Below, piece after piece: positions 41,350-54,940 of a stretch of DNA of 64,000 nt. This stretch comes from Pyrrhosoma nymphula (lineage: Eukaryota; Arthropoda; Insecta; Odonata; Coenagrionidae). The notes beneath the pieces were generated by a model. The model searched no databases and had not been told where the DNA came from. It was given only the letters and a program-made list of their open reading frames with translations. The stretch is from NCBI GenBank assembly GCA_963573305.1, contig OY754330.1, positions 4,154,001 to 4,218,000 of the forward strand. Reading direction: 5' to 3'. The position numbers were made by a program, and so were the translations under genes. Position 1 is the stretch's first letter; each line of letters starts with the position of its first letter.

Positions 41350-43962
41350 CGTTTCTACAAAGTAGAACCTGAAGCTGTGGATTTTATTCTTCGTCGGACG
41401 CCTTCATTGGCGATCCTCTCCATCCATTTCATCTTCATCGATCATTATTCGATTACACTGCACGTCTCCAATGCTCCCGATCACTTTTGCTCCGTCGCTG
41501 TTATTGTTCAGGCTTCACTGCCTACTTAGGAGCCTGCCGTGAATATATGTTCTAATGAAGTTCTTCTTTACTTCAAAGCTTGTAATGTTTTGCGGCCAGT
41601 TGACTCTTCTTCTGGTAGAATGTCTTTTTGGCATGCCTATTCTCATCCTAAACTAAACCTACATCGCAACTGTACCAATGCGAACATATATGTTTCCATT
41701 CTTCTAAAAAAGGATATGTATTCTGAATATAAATTGAATTATTGGCAGAACATTTAAAGGTTATTTAATAAATGGTGAGTTCATGATAACTTTACTCGCT
41801 TATTATGAGATTTTTTTATTGTTAAATTATGTCGTCTCATTACAGCTGTCAGTTACAGGCATTGGTTTCACGAAACAATTATTTTTTACATAACTACTTA
41901 TGTCACATGGGTTTATATAATATCACCGATAAAGCTTTATAATTTTCCGCAGAATAACTGAATCGGGAAGAAATCAATGAGGCAGATGATACGAGATCTG
42001 TTCGCAGATGACAAAAGGAATATATTTTTTTACGGGTCCAAATTCCACGTTTCCGAAGGAGAACTCGTTCACATAAGTTAACGCTTTGTGAATTTTTTTT
42101 GGTTTGCTTGCCGATGTAACAAACGAGGGGGAAGATGAAGTGCAAGGAAGGGAAAGGGCGCGCGTGGGGCACATTCTTTTGTTTCAAGCGAGAGGGGAGT
42201 GGAGGGGGTTGGTGGGGGAAGGGAGGGAGGGAGATAGGCAAACACCTCCAGGGGCACGGACGCACAATGCATACGTAAAGACAAGAAGAACGTCTGACTG
42301 TGGAGAAGACATTATTCCCCTTTTTACCCGACCTGAACCTCCCTCCCGGCTAATTCAAATGTGGACACTAAATGTAATGCTTCCCTTGGGGGTGTGGGAG
42401 GGTGAGAGGGTTAGTGAAGGGCGGATAGGGGGGGAGGGGGATGGAGGGTGAGGAAAAATGAGGAAGAAGAAAAAAAACACGGTGGAATGAAGGCAGTGGA
42501 GGGAAATTATTTTACATGGGCAAAAATGATTTCCACTTTCCGGACGACCCCCTCCCCCACTTCCCTTTTCCTTTCTTTTCTCTCTCTTTCGGCGAATCAA
42601 GCATTCCGGTGGGGGGGGGAGGAGTAGGAGGAAGGGGGGGGTGAGATGAGACGTCTGCCGCCGTCCCCCCTGGATTATGATAGGGGGGGGGCCCTCAGAG
42701 AGAGAGAGGGAAGTCGGATATAAAAAAGAAGGGGAAATATAAATCGGGAGTAAAAAGCAGAGAGGGTGGGGTTGAGAAGGCGGGGGGGTGTGAGAAGGGA
42801 TGGACCTAAGACCGAAGCAGGGCGGCCAACCCACTTCCGAATTTAATCCGATGAAAAAAAATTGCTATATCTACACGCGCAATTTTGATGTTATGATTGC
42901 CACGAAAAACATGGGTTTTATATGAGAACGAATGCTGGTGAGAGCGTTAATTGATGGAAATAAGTACTTTATGTACATTTTGGAAGAGAAACAACATTAT
43001 AAAGCCCACACAATTTTAATACACACCGACGGTGATTTCAGAATATTTATCAATGCGACAATTACATGGAGATTCCACACAGCATATATAAATGTGACAA
43101 TTCAATTACATGGGGATTCCACATATATTCACCATAATGTAGGAGGTTGGGGGAGGGATTAGTTTACGAAAAGAGTAGGGGTTTAACTTGAGGTAAAATA
43201 GAACTAAATGTTAAAAGTTGGGAGAGGAGGAAATGAGAGAAGAATGGAGAGAAAGAAGGATCCAATAAATGTTGAAGGATAGGAATGCTTATCTGAAAGG
43301 TACTTCACTCCACTCTTCTCAACCCTCCCCCTCCTGTGGCCTTGAAAGACGATCCTAGGAAAGGGTTAGGAATGAGTGTGTCTAAATGAACGTGAAATGA
43401 ATGCTTCGGCAATCGAAATATATGAATGGAGCGTGCTTGTTTGATTTGTCGATGCTAAAAGAATCGATTAGAGTTGATTAACAATGCAGATTTGTGATGG
43501 CGGAGTGAATGCAGGCAAGAGGACATGGTAAACCGAGAAAGTCATGGGTGAATTTGGGGGAACATACTACTTTTAAGTGAATAAGCGTGCATAAATGAGT
43601 GTCACTCAAGCCAATGAGCTTTGCATTCATAGGGCAGTGAGGAAGGATTTATAAAAAAAAACAACCAATTTCCAAGGTCTGAAACAAAAACCGAAGTATA
43701 TACCCGGAAAGTGAGGGGTTTAAAATGTAGAAATGGTGTTGCTATCGGTACGCTACCGGTAACAAGCAAGTTTTGATTTGAGTGACTGCAGAGAAGTTTG
43801 CGAAATTCTTAACCAACGTTTTGACTACCTATAGAGTGGGCATTGATGGAAGGAAACTGGGTTAAAATCACTGACAGACTTAGGATAACCTAAGTTGGTC
43901 GTTGGTCGAATTAGATCTATTCTCCTAAGATTCTGAAAACATTTCTAACTCAGCGTTTTAAT
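41350..43962. other. Unassigned intergenic DNA with G-rich and C-rich runs
   Basis: No gene is recognised. Between 42380 and 42800 the plus strand has many GGG runs that could form G-quadruplexes. A diverged duplication of about 45-53 bases (GACAATTACATGGAGATTCCACA type) lies at 43057-43127. Confidence 0.35.
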
Positions 43963-44527
43963 GTACTATGGGGGAAAAAAGTTTCCCAACAAACGGAGCG
44001 TCGCCACTAGCGCTCTGGAGAAAAATAGGCCTTCTCTCTTATGGCATACTATTTCAAGGCAACGACGAGGGAAATTCGAACACAGTAATGTGATGGACTC
44101 ATCGTCGAAGCCAGTGTCAGATTACTGGCCGCTTGCCTTCCCCGAGTGTTATTCGCGCTGACTTCCAAATTGAGGCGCATTAGACAGCCACGTATGTATT
44201 TCAAACGTATCATTGAACCCATTGAACGCTCTCGTTATCGCCATAGCTTCCTCTGCATTCTTTACCTTTCCTCTCCTTTTCTTCTTGGCTTCGCTCCAAT
44301 GCTCGCACTATAACAAGGTCCTGGGATTCACCCGCTGTCTACTATCCTTACAACCTGCGATATTTAAAAAACACCGCATTGAATAAGAATTTCTTCTTTT
44401 AATCGTGAATACACGTATGTTCAATGCGCATTTCAAGCATGGCGGTAGATTTTCAATGAATAGGCAAATAAATAAGCTTTCTATGCGCAAATATGTATTA
44501 ATGAATTAATAAATACACAAATAAACT

Positions 44528-44855
44528 AGACTCGGAGAGACTCGGAGGCTGCGCGCTAGGCTTAGATTACTTGAGCAATTAACAATAGATATCTTTCAGA
44601 GCGACACGGAGAACATCATATTAGAACCCCACTATATTTCCAGGTCCGACAGAAACGATAAATTAAGAGAGATATTTTGCCGAACGGATAGGTATGGGAA
44701 TTGGTTTTTCCCCCGAACAATAAGGGACTTTAATAAATGCTAGGCGTAATTTCATTAGAGCGTATCCTTTTTATATGTAAACGGCTGGTGTCCTAACACC
44801 CCCCGCCACACGCCTATTGAGGCGGCTTGCGGGGTAGTATGCAGATGTAGATAAA
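44528..44855 (+). pseudogene. CR1-like LINE family 2, 3' fragment (copy 2)
   Basis: This encodes the last 70 or so ORF2 residues (RLLEQLTIDIFQSD, then CRTDRYGNWFFPRT) to a stop near 44742, then the 3' UTR with its terminal stem-loop (44801-44834) and a short GATGTAGAT tail. It is closely similar to the minus-strand copies at 10998 and 53051. Confidence 0.8.
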
Positions 44856-45289
44856 AAGACAAAAAACGGTAAATAAGATAGATATTACATTTTGCTTATG
44901 ATTGATTGCCTTTTTGAAATGTTGAACTATTTAAGATTCTAGATGGAGTACGAAACCACTTTAGATTATGTAACTGGAGTTATCATATTAAATTCCAGCA
45001 TATCAAAAAAAATATTTAAGGCATTTATTCAAGATGGAAGTTACTTTTTTTAATACCATAGTATTCGTAAATTAATATTTTTACAGTATTTTAAAGTAAC
45101 TCATTTTAAATAAACGCAAAGAGAATAAATAAACTCTTGGTAGATGCACTGTTGGTCAAATTATCTGTCAACTTCATAAAGAAATGCAAAGGAAACAAAT
45201 TTTCCAGCCACTCAAAATGGAGATACATAGCAGAAGTCCTGACGAACGCTTTAACTCATACTTTACTATTAAACAGTATTTAATTTCAC

Positions 45290-45845
45290 CCCCATCACAA
45301 TCAATGACTCCTTGATGTCTTTGACTCATTGACCCTATGAAATAATGTAGGGCGCCAACCCAAAGATGCCCATACCTCCCAGACGTGACCTTTCAGTGTC
45401 TCTTGGTTCTTCCCTTTGCAATTCTGCCATTTCTTGACCATTAAGTCGCAAATATTTTGTATTGGATTCAGGTACTGTGAGTTTGGAGGGAAGGGTTGCG
45501 CTGTACTGTGCGAATGCTCCTCGAAAAATCTCCTGAGTTTCGCGCACTGTGGATGAGACAGGTGTCCTGAACATATATTATTTCTTCGCATTATGGTACT
45601 ACGTCGTTTATGTAAGGAAGTGATGAAAATACGAAAGATTTGGGCGTAGGTAATCCTTAGACGTCACTCTAGGTGGAGTTCTCAACAGCAACCCCGGCCC
45701 GACTGCAGAAATAGCTCTCCAAAAACGCAGACATTTATGCCCAGATCTATTTTTCCTAGTTGTTTTTTGGGTGATACGTGACAAACAGGAGAAATATAAC
45801 TTTTTTTCGTAATAAGTAAATGTTCTAAAAAGTACTATCAACTAA
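45290..45845 (-). pseudogene. Tc1-like transposase remnant
   Basis: In two minus frames I read WRAISAVGPGLLL and VTSKDYLRPNL (the region around the second catalytic Asp). After a gap come RRFFEEHSHSTAQPFPPNSQYLNPIQNICDLM and LKGHVWEVWASL. SQYLNPIQN corresponds to the canonical S-P-D-L-N-P-I-E-N of Tc1 transposases, with catalytic-region residues changed (D to Y, E to Q). The N-terminal HTH domains are not found. The fragment sits inside the TIR element and has the expected TA-target relatives. Confidence 0.7.
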
Positions 45846-46786
45846 TAAAGTTATATTTACCAACAATTGCATGTTCTCAATAGCTAAATATGTCCATAAT
45901 CAACACTTCTAATGTTTAATAGTTGATGAAAGTTACGATATTCTAATATGATCCCGTTACGAATGACCGAATTCTAACCTCGCCGTTTAATTAGTTTCGC
46001 TAATTTTTGGCTTTCTTACTGGACTGGAACTTCTCATACCGGCTTCATGGAGGCGGTTTCTAATCATACAGGTGCTTTTAAGTTTAATGTCCTCTTTATC
46101 ACGGCCACCCCGCCAATAGTAAGAGAGTTGTCAGTAGGATGCTAACGAATGCTGCCATCATCATCTTGAGACGTGCATCTTGGTCTTCGCTTCTTTGTCG
46201 TATTTTCATCATCTCATCCCCTACCTCTAGCATTTTAGCCAGCAATATACTGTCTTTCTATTCCAATCCATTGCCCTCGATATTTGAGCGAAGTTGAGAC
46301 TACCTCAACTGTCTCATCGATTTATCCCCTCTCTCCTTGACTTAATGGAATGTTTTGAATATCCCTGGAAGTTATCACAGAGAAATAGTGTCTTCAAAAG
46401 CAAATGCTTTCAAATCCGCATTCCACATAACCTACCGATCAACTGCCATTCGTCTTTTATCGATAAGCTTCCTGTGGTCTTCCCTTTATCACTACCTGGT
46501 TTTAGTTGAGCCGTACGAGAGAATTCAAAGAAACGTTTCAAATGCATTCAAGGTTATCTAATGAACCTCCGTTCTTGGGGCCAGCGCGAAACACACTCGG
46601 GTCATGCGATCAGCCGGGAATCCGTCACCGATTCGGACGATTAGTCCATCACCTTACTGTGTTTGAATTTCCCTCCTCGTGGCCGAGACCTAAGAATAAC
46701 ATGCCATCAGAAAGGAAAGCGATTTTCCCCCAGGAACGATAGTGGTGACGCTCCGTTTGTTGGGAAACTTTTTTCCCCCATAGTAC

Positions 46787-47375
46787 ACACGATGTCGTTA
46801 AAATAGCGTTGAGGGAATGTACAATCTTGGGCTACAAAATGACTCTTTTGTTCTGTTTGTGACGAAATACTGAAACAAATGCCATAGACATCACAGGTGA
46901 GCTCATCATTGTTGACTATCTGGCTATTCGCTCGAGGTATACAATTAATATAAAAATATTTCCTTAATTTTAATCTCTACAATTAAGTTAAGTTGAACGA
47001 CTATTTGTCATCGCATATGTCGATATAAATATGTCTGGATGGCAATTTTTTCCCTGATTGTTAATTTTAATCAACAAATGTAATTTAACAGCAGAGCAAA
47101 GTAATTTTTTCCGCCTGAGCCTGAGTTTAAATTAAAACGAAAACATGAGTCACTGTGAAATTTGTGGAAACAAAATCTCGTCAAAATATACGTCCACTAT
47201 GCGGGTGGCACCTCTATTATAAAAACGTCTGCAAGAATGGAATACAAGTACTTTATCGGTAGATTAATTATTTTATTCATGCTGACGTATTGACTTGGTG
47301 ATATCCATTTAATGACATACTCCGTTAATGGTCTCGATAAAATGATGCCACTTGATAGCAAGGGCCTGTGATTCA
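46787..47375. other. Unassigned AT-rich DNA
   Basis: No gene or repeat is recognised. Confidence 0.3.
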
Positions 47376-47380
47376 AATAT

Positions 47381-47426
47381 CGGTAGCTTGTTAGATTCTC
47401 AATCTAACGGTTCCAGGTTCGGGGCC
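47381..47426 (+). repeat. tRNA-like SINE head
   Basis: CGGTAGCTTGTTAGA with a perfectly paired anticodon-like stem (TTAGA-TTCTCAA-TCTAA) and GGTTCCAGGTTCGGGGCC form a degenerate tRNA. The 5' half is poorly matched. It may be the start of a SINE whose body is not defined. Confidence 0.4.
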
Positions 47427-47834
47427 AAGTAACGACCAATATTTTCCTGATTTTGGAAAAATATATTAATGAAAAAAATCTGGAACGAGACATCGAAAAT
47501 TCCCTACACGTTACATGCTACCCAAACTCCCGGCTCCACTTTTGAGAGGCAGCACTAGCCTCAGCAGAAGGCACTGATGGTGCAGGCCAAGAAGATCGCT
47601 CCGGAATCAACTGTCACGGCTTCGGTTGAGAGTGAAGTTCACAGAATCATCCTCCAGAGTACTGCGATGTGGAAGGCAACGGGAAACTACGACCACATTA
47701 GTATCCCTAGAAATTGCAGCCTTGCATTCACCAATATATGACGTGATGGTATTCCTCCCGGTAAAATATTTAGGAGGTAAAATAGTTCTCCAATAGGATC
47801 TCCGGGTGGGGACTAATTAGAGGAGAACATCAGT

Positions 47835-48590
47835 TAGAGTGGACAAATGAAGGATAGGAACATGGAACGTAAAATATTTAGGGGTGAGCGGAAAGCTGGA
47901 GAATGCGAAGATGGAGGTGGAGAGGGGGTAGACATCCTGGGAGTCAGTAAGATGAAGTGGACTGGGGCAGATGCCTACTGGAGTGACGGGTATTGAGTGA
48001 TATATTCATGAGACGAACAGAGGATTGCAGATATTGGCATCACACTGAAGTTAGAATGGAGCATATGAGTGAAATAGATGTGGCAGTACACTGAGATGAT
48101 CCTGATGGTGAAGCTAGAAGAAAAGCCTACGGACTCCGTAATAGTTCAGGTCTACACGCCACAGAGAAGAAGAAATAGAAGAAATGTATTAGAAAATGGA
48201 AGAGGTCCTCGGAGGATTGAAGGGGAAAGAAACCTTCATCATAATGGGAGACTGGAAAGCAGTGTTAGGAGAGGGAGGCAGCGTAGGGGAATTTCGGGCT
48301 GGGAAAACGATAAGTCTAAGGAGAAAGAATAGTGGAGTTCTGTAATGAGAAGTAGTAGCAAACACTCTTTTTAAAAAACATAGAAGGGGAACATGGAACA
48401 ACCCCAAAGGTAGTAAAGCAGCAGATGAGAGAGAAATGCGAAAAGCAACAACATCAGGGATATAAACGAGAATATATTGATATAGGGTGTAGACATGGGG
48501 AATAGGTGCAAAAGATACATGGGAAAACCCTAACATGGGTCCAGAATTACTGAGAAGCGAATTCGACAGAGAAGTGAAAGATAATTAACT
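47835..48590 (+). pseudogene. LINE D, endonuclease part
   Basis: Across frames and many stops I read IGTWNVKYL, DILGVSKMKWTG, TFIIMGDWKAVLGE and RIVEFCNEK. These are the blocks of an APE-type endonuclease of the kind found in insect L1/RTE-like LINEs (GTWNVRSL, GISE-KW-G, GDFNA-VG). The upstream DNA from about 47540 may be its 5' region. The copy is badly decayed. LINE E interrupts it near 48591. Confidence 0.6.
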
Positions 48591-50515
48591 ATAATTATAG
48601 CGAGTTTTTTGCATCTTAATGTCGCTTATCGCATCCCAAACGCCACTTTTATTTTTCATCCCAGTTTTAATCCTCTTCTTCTCATTTCCAACTCTAGAAT
48701 TTTCTTTCCATTTTTTCCTTGGTCTTCCTCCTTGATTTCTTTTCACTGAGGTCCATTTCCATACCTTTCCTCCTTCATGCGTCTTAGATGTCTGTACCAT
48801 TTCAGTTGTTTATCACACGTTGTTTCTAAAATTGTTCTTATTGTTGGCATTTTTTCCCTAATATAATTATTTGTTGCATGATCTAACAAGGTTAAGTTAC
48901 AGCATCTCCTCCAGCATGACATTTCAGCCGACATTAATCTCTAAGACATATTTTCATCTACAACCCAGACCTCTGACTCAAACGTCATAACTGGATCTAT
49001 CATTGTTTTAAAAATATTTCTTTTGGTTTCATGCGTTATGTTCTTGTTCCAAAAAATTGAATGCAACATTTTAATCATTATTTTTCCTTTGCCTACTTTC
49101 TGCAATATGTCGCTGTTGTCTCTTACAACTTCATTTATCGTAACGCCAAGATAATCATAGGAATTGACGTTTTTTATTTTTACCACTTTCCAGCTCTATA
49201 TCTTCTCCTTTACCTCCTATCACCATGTATCGCGTTTTGTCTGTATTTACCTGTAGGCCCCATTTACTATATTCTTCCACTAATTTGTTCAGCATATACG
49301 TCATATCTCGTTGGTCTTCTGCCATTACTATTTGACCATCAGCGAAGAAGATGGTATATATGGTGTGGTGTTTTCTACCCATATCCCCATTGGGCTGCAT
49401 TTCTTCTCCCAATTTTTAAGGGTGCGTACAGATATGTTTTGAATAGAGTGGGCGAGAGAATGTTGCATCCCTGTTTCACTCCTTTTGTTCGTGAGAAGGG
49501 TGAGGAGTATGTTGTGCTTCCTACCGTGATTGTGATTTGATTATCTCTGTATAGTGCATTTAATGCATTTATGTATGTCTTATTTATTCCAGCTTCATCC
49601 ATGACCATCCATAACTTTTTTAGAGGTACGGAATCAAACGCCTTTCGTAGACCAATGAACGTGGCGTGAAGTTCCCTGCCTTTTGTTAATTTATTCTCCA
49701 TTTTATGCTTTAATGTAAATACATTGTCTGTGCATGAGATCGTCCTGTGCGGAACCCACTTTGTTCTTCTGACTCTTCAATTTCCTCTTCTATTCTTGCT
49801 TTCAAAACTCATCCATACAGTGTCTTCCCACTGATGATGTTATGTTTATTCCTCTATAGTGTCCACATTAGTTTCCTCTACCTTTCTTATAAATGGAATT
49901 TATATATGAAAGTTCCCAGTCTTTCGGTACTGCTTCTCCTCTAACGCACTTGTTAAATATAGCGTTGATGGTTTCTAAGGCATTTTTTGCGGCGTGTTTA
50001 ATTAGCTCAATAGGCAAATCACCTGGTCCGGAAAGCCTTGTTCATTGCTTGTGTGGGCTTCTAACTTAATCTGTTCAACTTCATTTTCTTTATCCTTTCT
50101 GCTTCTAAGCGTGCGTCTAGATATTCACTTCGTCCTTCTGTCAATAGATCACTGTAATATTCTTACCATGTTTCCATTTGTATGGGAATTATTTTTCGCT
50201 TCTCATTTGAGTTCTTCCTTATGATTATTGATAGTTCGCCATACCTCTCTGGACCTAGATCCTCCTCCTATCATTGCATTTATTTGCGCGCACCTCGTGT
50301 TCCATGCCACGTCTTTTGCTTTTCTTAATTTCCTTCTTCACTATGTATGTGCCTATACGTAATGCACGTTTTGAGGTCTTCTTCGTTATTTGTAGCCAGC
50401 CATTTGAGGTACAGTCTCTTCTTTTGCTGCACTAACTCCTCAAGTTCACCTGCCCACCAGAAATTTTGGATGTTGTTTTTTCTTTGGACCCAAGTGCCTC
50501 TAGTGCTGTCTTGTG
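48591..50515 (-). pseudogene. LINE E, opposed degenerate LINE
   Basis: Successive minus frames from 50515 down give CTDNVFTLKHKMENKL, ATFIGLRKAFDSVPLKKLW, KGVKQGCNILSPTLF, IFFADGQIVMAEDQ (RT box, FADG for FADD), then SYDYLGVTI, a THETKRNIFKTMI thumb and a C-terminal LKWYRHLRRM domain. This is an endonuclease-type LINE reverse transcriptase, roughly 1.9 kb, inserted in opposite orientation into LINE D. The catalytic D to G change and about six frameshifts show it is dead. The N-terminal endonuclease is not present. Confidence 0.7.
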
Positions 50516-51508
50516 AATATTATTTTTCAGAAGAGAAAGATCTGAAGAATAAAAAAGTGCCTGGTCCAGACAAAATTACTGGAGAAATCATCAAGGCGCT
50601 TGAAACCAACCTAAAGCCAAGAAAAGCTTGTACGAAATCATAAAAAATAGTAGGACTTTAATTGATGTGTAACGATCAACACGACACCAAAGAAGACAAG
50701 GACCGCAAAATATGAGGAGTACCTTGAGTCTTGTGACATGTGCGTCAAAATATTTACGCAAAAAATGAGCCAAAGGGTGGACAAGAAAATTGAAGACAAT
50801 ATTTTGGAAAACCAATTCGGATTTTCGAAGAGCAGAAGAGCCAAGGAGGCCAAACAGTGCCTGAGATTAATGGCAGAGAAAACGATGGATGTGAACAAGC
50901 CATTGCACTTGGTATTCGTGGAGTTGGAGAAAGCCTTTGACAGCGTAGAGTGCAAAAAGATGCTCGGGCTGCTGGAAAAACTCAGAATGAATTACAACGA
51001 CAGAAGATTAATGTGCCAACCATACAAGAAGCAAATCATCTTAATGTGAATGAGAGACGGAAGAGTAGAGAAGAGAATAGAAGCAAAAATTAACAAAGGA
51101 GTTAGACAAGAATGAATCCTCTCACCAGCACTATTCAATTTATACTTGGAGGAGGCACATGAAATGGCTTGAACGGAATTAAGAAGTTAACGGAGAAGAA
51201 ATAAACATGCTCCGCTTCGCAGATAACATCGCAGTCATAGCAGGAAATCGTAATGATCTTCAATGATGACTGAACGCAATGGACCAAGTTCTTCAAGATT
51301 ATGGAATGAAAATAAATAAAAATAAAACTAAAATCCTAGTATGAGGAAAAGAGAAGCTGGATACAGAATTCACACTGAGAGCAGAGAAATTAGAGCAAGT
51401 GCATTCCTTCACTTATCCCGTTAGTACCAGCACGTAGGACGGAAAAACTACAACAGAAATCAAGCGTGGAATAGCCCAAAAGCTTTCATGATAAAAATGC
51501 ATCTACTC
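50516..51508 (+). pseudogene. LINE D, reverse transcriptase part
   Basis: DLKNKKVPGPDKITGEIIKAL (50546-50606) is the RT entry block. The frame 50738-51049 has NQFGFSKSRRAKEA, LHLVFVELEKAFDSVECKKML, and further frames show GVRQE-ILSPALFNLYLEE and an RFADN-like box with stops. The copy is disrupted by the hAT element at 51509 within the C-terminal KMHLL-CSKKIRECE segment. Confidence 0.7.
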
Positions 51509-52159
51509 TAGTGATGGGCAGTTTCGTTCCTTTCTCGGACTCGTTCCTTTCCTTCTCGTTCACTAAAAGGAACGAGTTTAAAGATTCGTTCCTTTTCAAG
51601 TTGCGCCTGGGAATTCGGGCATTGAGGGTGCATGTCAATGATATGATTCGTGCTATTTTCTCTCGTCAGTTACTCGTTGCTTCAAATCATTTAAATAATA
51701 TACGACGATGACACTTTCAAAAGAAATGCAGAGGTGATACTTACTTAACCACGGCGGCCACGGCCCACAAAGTATCCCATTATGGGCTAGAATCACGCTA
51801 CCTACCGAAGATAATGAAGGTAAATATGGCTTTCCGTCACTCCAGCTAATACCTTTTTTGTGAAAAACTCCCGTTAGTGGCGAAAATGACAATGTACCCT
51901 AGTTAAAATTCAAAGAATGCGCATTTAAGAAATGCAAGAAACATACCCGTGTGTTGGATAGTTATATGGAGACTCGCTTTGCTCACTAGGGGGCTGCGCC
52001 CCCAACGTCTTAGACAGTGGAGGCGTGAGAGAAAGAAACATGCGAGATTTTCACTTTGGCACCATGTTGCCAGAGAACTACGCGGGAGTACGGGTTTTTG
52101 CTAATTATCGTTAAAGAACATGTCAAGGCGCATACCCCTCTCCACTTTCAAGGTCGTAT

Positions 52160-53050
52160 GCCACTGGTGAGGGCGAAAGGCAAAGAAACATTAGAGAGTT
52201 TCATGAATTAGCCCTCTTAGGCACCATTTTTCCAGAGAAATACAAGGGATGAAAAAAAACGGATAGCAGAGAATTGTAGGCCTGCATGAGGTCTAGATAA
52301 AATCGCCCAACATATTCGAGATCCGACTTCTAGTTTAGAAGCTACAGTCGAAAAACCACGAGTTTCACGAAAAGCCGACTTTGACACCATGTGACCAAAA
52401 AACTAAAAGGAATGGAAAACAACGAATAGAATAAAGTTGTAGGCCTAAATGAGATCTAAAAAAAACCACCCAACAGGTTCGAGATCCGACTACTAGTTTA
52501 GAACCTACAGTCGATAAACAGCAAGTTTCACAAAAATTCAGAATTTGGCGTCATGTTACTAGCCAACTATTAGTGAAAAGTAATGGCATACAGTTGTGAA
52601 CCTCGATGACATCTAAAAAAAACCGTCAACAAATTTAAGATCCGACTTCAAGTTTGGAAGGTACAGTGGAAAACTGGGAAATGGTTGACTAAATTTCGTG
52701 TTTGAGGACCTCTAGTGGGAAAATTAAGCAACACAGAATAACAAGGTTGGTCAATTCCCTTAGAATATTAAATCTTCCAATATAATATGTCGTCGGATTC
52801 CAGATCCGACTTACCGTTCAAAAGATATGAAGCAAGAACATAATGTCTCGTTTTAGAAATGCCAAAAAAGCCGCCATTTTTAATTTTATAGTCGATAAAT
52901 AATCTTGGTTTTTACTTATTATTGGTGAGAAAACATGTCAAGACGCATGCGTTTTTCATGTTTCAAGGTCGTATCCCCATCGTTAGAGGCGTGAAGGAAA
53001 GATACATTTGACAGTTTTACCAAAATTCAACTTTGGCACCATGCTACCAG
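52160..53050. repeat. Diverged ~160-bp tandem array
   Basis: The block GAGATCCGACT recurs at about 52318, 52481, 52637 and 52801, with spacing of 156-164 bases. Each is followed by TTAGAA-CTACAGT and a CACCATGTTACCAGA-like block. Another unit lies at about 54960-55110 beyond the LINE. The LINE family 2 copy therefore inserted into the array. Confidence 0.7.
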
Positions 53051-54940
53051 AGTACTACATCTACATACTACCCCGTAAGCCGCCTCAATAGGCGTGTGGC
53101 GGGGTGTTAGGACACCAGCCGTTTACATATAAAAAGGAAACGCTCTAATTTAATTACGCCTAGCATTTATTGAAGTCCCTTATTGTTCGGGGGAAAAACG
53201 AATTCCCATACCTATCCGTTCGGCAAAATATCTCTCTTAATTTATCGTTTCTGTCGGACCTGGAAATATAGTGGGGTTCTAATATGATGTTCTCCGTGTC
53301 GCTCTGAAAGATATCTATTCTGAATTGCTCAAGTAATCTAAGCCTAGCGCGCAGCCTCCGAGTCTCTAGCGGCTCCCAGCCTAATTCGTTTAACATCTGC
53401 GTAACGCTGTCTGTACGCCCGTAGCTGTTTTTGACGAATCGCGCAGCTTTCCTTTGTATTTTATTAAGTTCCCGGATTGTCTTTCTGCATCGGATCCCAT
53501 ATGCTCGCTGCATATTCAAGGTGTGGCCGGACGAGTGCGAAATAGTTTCTTTTACTTTTTCATCTGAAAATCTTCCCACAATACGCTTGACGAATCCTAG
53601 CTTCTTCAGAGCTCTGCCACAAATATTTCTTATATGTGTTCCCCACGATAGGTCCGAAGTTATCGTAACTCCCAGATACTTCACTTCATCTGTCGCCTTT
53701 ATGTTAACACCATCCACAGTATATACATGGGGATAGTTGGACGACCTCCGCAAGAAATGTACCGCCGTGCATTTGCTCAGATTAAGTTCGAGTCCCCACT
53801 CTTGGCTCCACACATGAACGTTGTTTAAATCCGATGATAGAATTTCAAAGTCAGAGTGATCACTAATTTCGCGATAGATGACAGCGTCGTCAGCAAGTAA
53901 ACGTATTTTACTGCTAATTCAAGAGCATAGGTCATTTATGTATATAATGAACAAAAGGGGGCCGATTACGCTTCCTTGTGGGACACCTGATGTCACTTTA
54001 ACTACATCAGAGCTAATTCCGTCAAGAACTACTTTTTGCTTACGATCACTCAGAAAGTCGCGTATCCAGTTTACTACTGTTTCGTTCACCCCGCATGACT
54101 GTAATTTGTATAAAAGTTTGTTGTGAGGTACCGTGTCGAAAGCTTTCTTAAAATCTAGGAATAATGCGTCCACTTGTCTTTTCGATTCACCAGATTTGAG
54201 AACGTCATGAAGAAAGAGCGCGAGCTGTGTTTCACATGATCTACCTTTCCGAAAACCGTGCTGACAGCCATGGAGGAAGTTACGACTGTCCAGGAACGTC
54301 ATGATATTGCTAACGACGATATGTTCGAGTATCTTGCCTATAATAGACGTTAATGAAATTGGTCGATAGTTCCCTGGGTCATGTCTGTTTCCCTTTTTGA
54401 ATATCGGTGTAACGTTTGCAAATTTCCAGTCTATTGATATCTTTTCTTAAGACAAAAACTTCTTGAATATTATATCTAAGAGCGGTGCGATCTGTGGCGC
54501 TAATTCCTTGAGGACACGCGCGGGTATTCTCTCCGGACCCGGAGGTTTACTATTTTTTATCGACTGTAGCTGTTTAGTTATCCCATCGCATTGAATAGTG
54601 ATTTCTTTCAACGGTTCCTCAGTGAATGAATTGTCAAAATTACTTGCAGTATCGTCTGTAGTGTATACACTTTCGAAGTGGGAGTTTAACGTGTTAGCTT
54701 TGTCAATATTTTCGGTGACAAGTTTGCCATCTTTATCAAATAGCGAATCTACGGTTGAAGATTTTCCCTGAAGCTCTCTCGCATATGACCAAAAAGATTT
54801 CGGATTGTCTTCGAGTAATTCACCGAGTACTTTTTTCTTGAAATTTCGCAATGCAGTACGCATTGATTTCTTGGTTTTTGAGCGTTGCGCAGCGTAACTT
54901 CCTTTTGCTTCAAGTTCCTTCGATTTGTCACCTAAGATAG
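53051..54940 (-). pseudogene. CR1-like LINE family 2, copy 3, 5'-truncated
   Basis: From 54940 down, the minus frames encode the endonuclease-RT linker and RT: TALRNFKKKVLGELL, ELQGKSSTVDSL, KPPGPERIPARVL, QHGFRKGRSC, FLDFKKAFDTVPH, SGVPQGSVIGPLLF, LLADDAVIY-like box, then YLGVTITSDLSW, the thumb and CRTDRYGNSFFPRT to 53160. Where family 1 copies A and B have TGA, this family has serine (GKSSTV). Frameshifts lie near 54440, 53920-53860 and 53520. The 3' UTR ends with the stem-loop and an ATGTAG tail near 53054. Confidence 0.85.

Larger units (their letters stand above)
43966..46783. mobile_element. Tc1/mariner-like element with ~220-bp inverted repeats
   Basis: The termini CTATGGGGGAAAAAAGTTTC at 43966 and its complement at 46783 start inverted repeats of about 219 and 226 bases (43966-44184 and 46557-46783), roughly 80% identical overall and perfect for the outer 45. 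TA lies on each side, fitting a TA target. The interior has Tc1-type transposase remnants on minus and an inserted LINE family 2 fragment. Confidence 0.65.
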
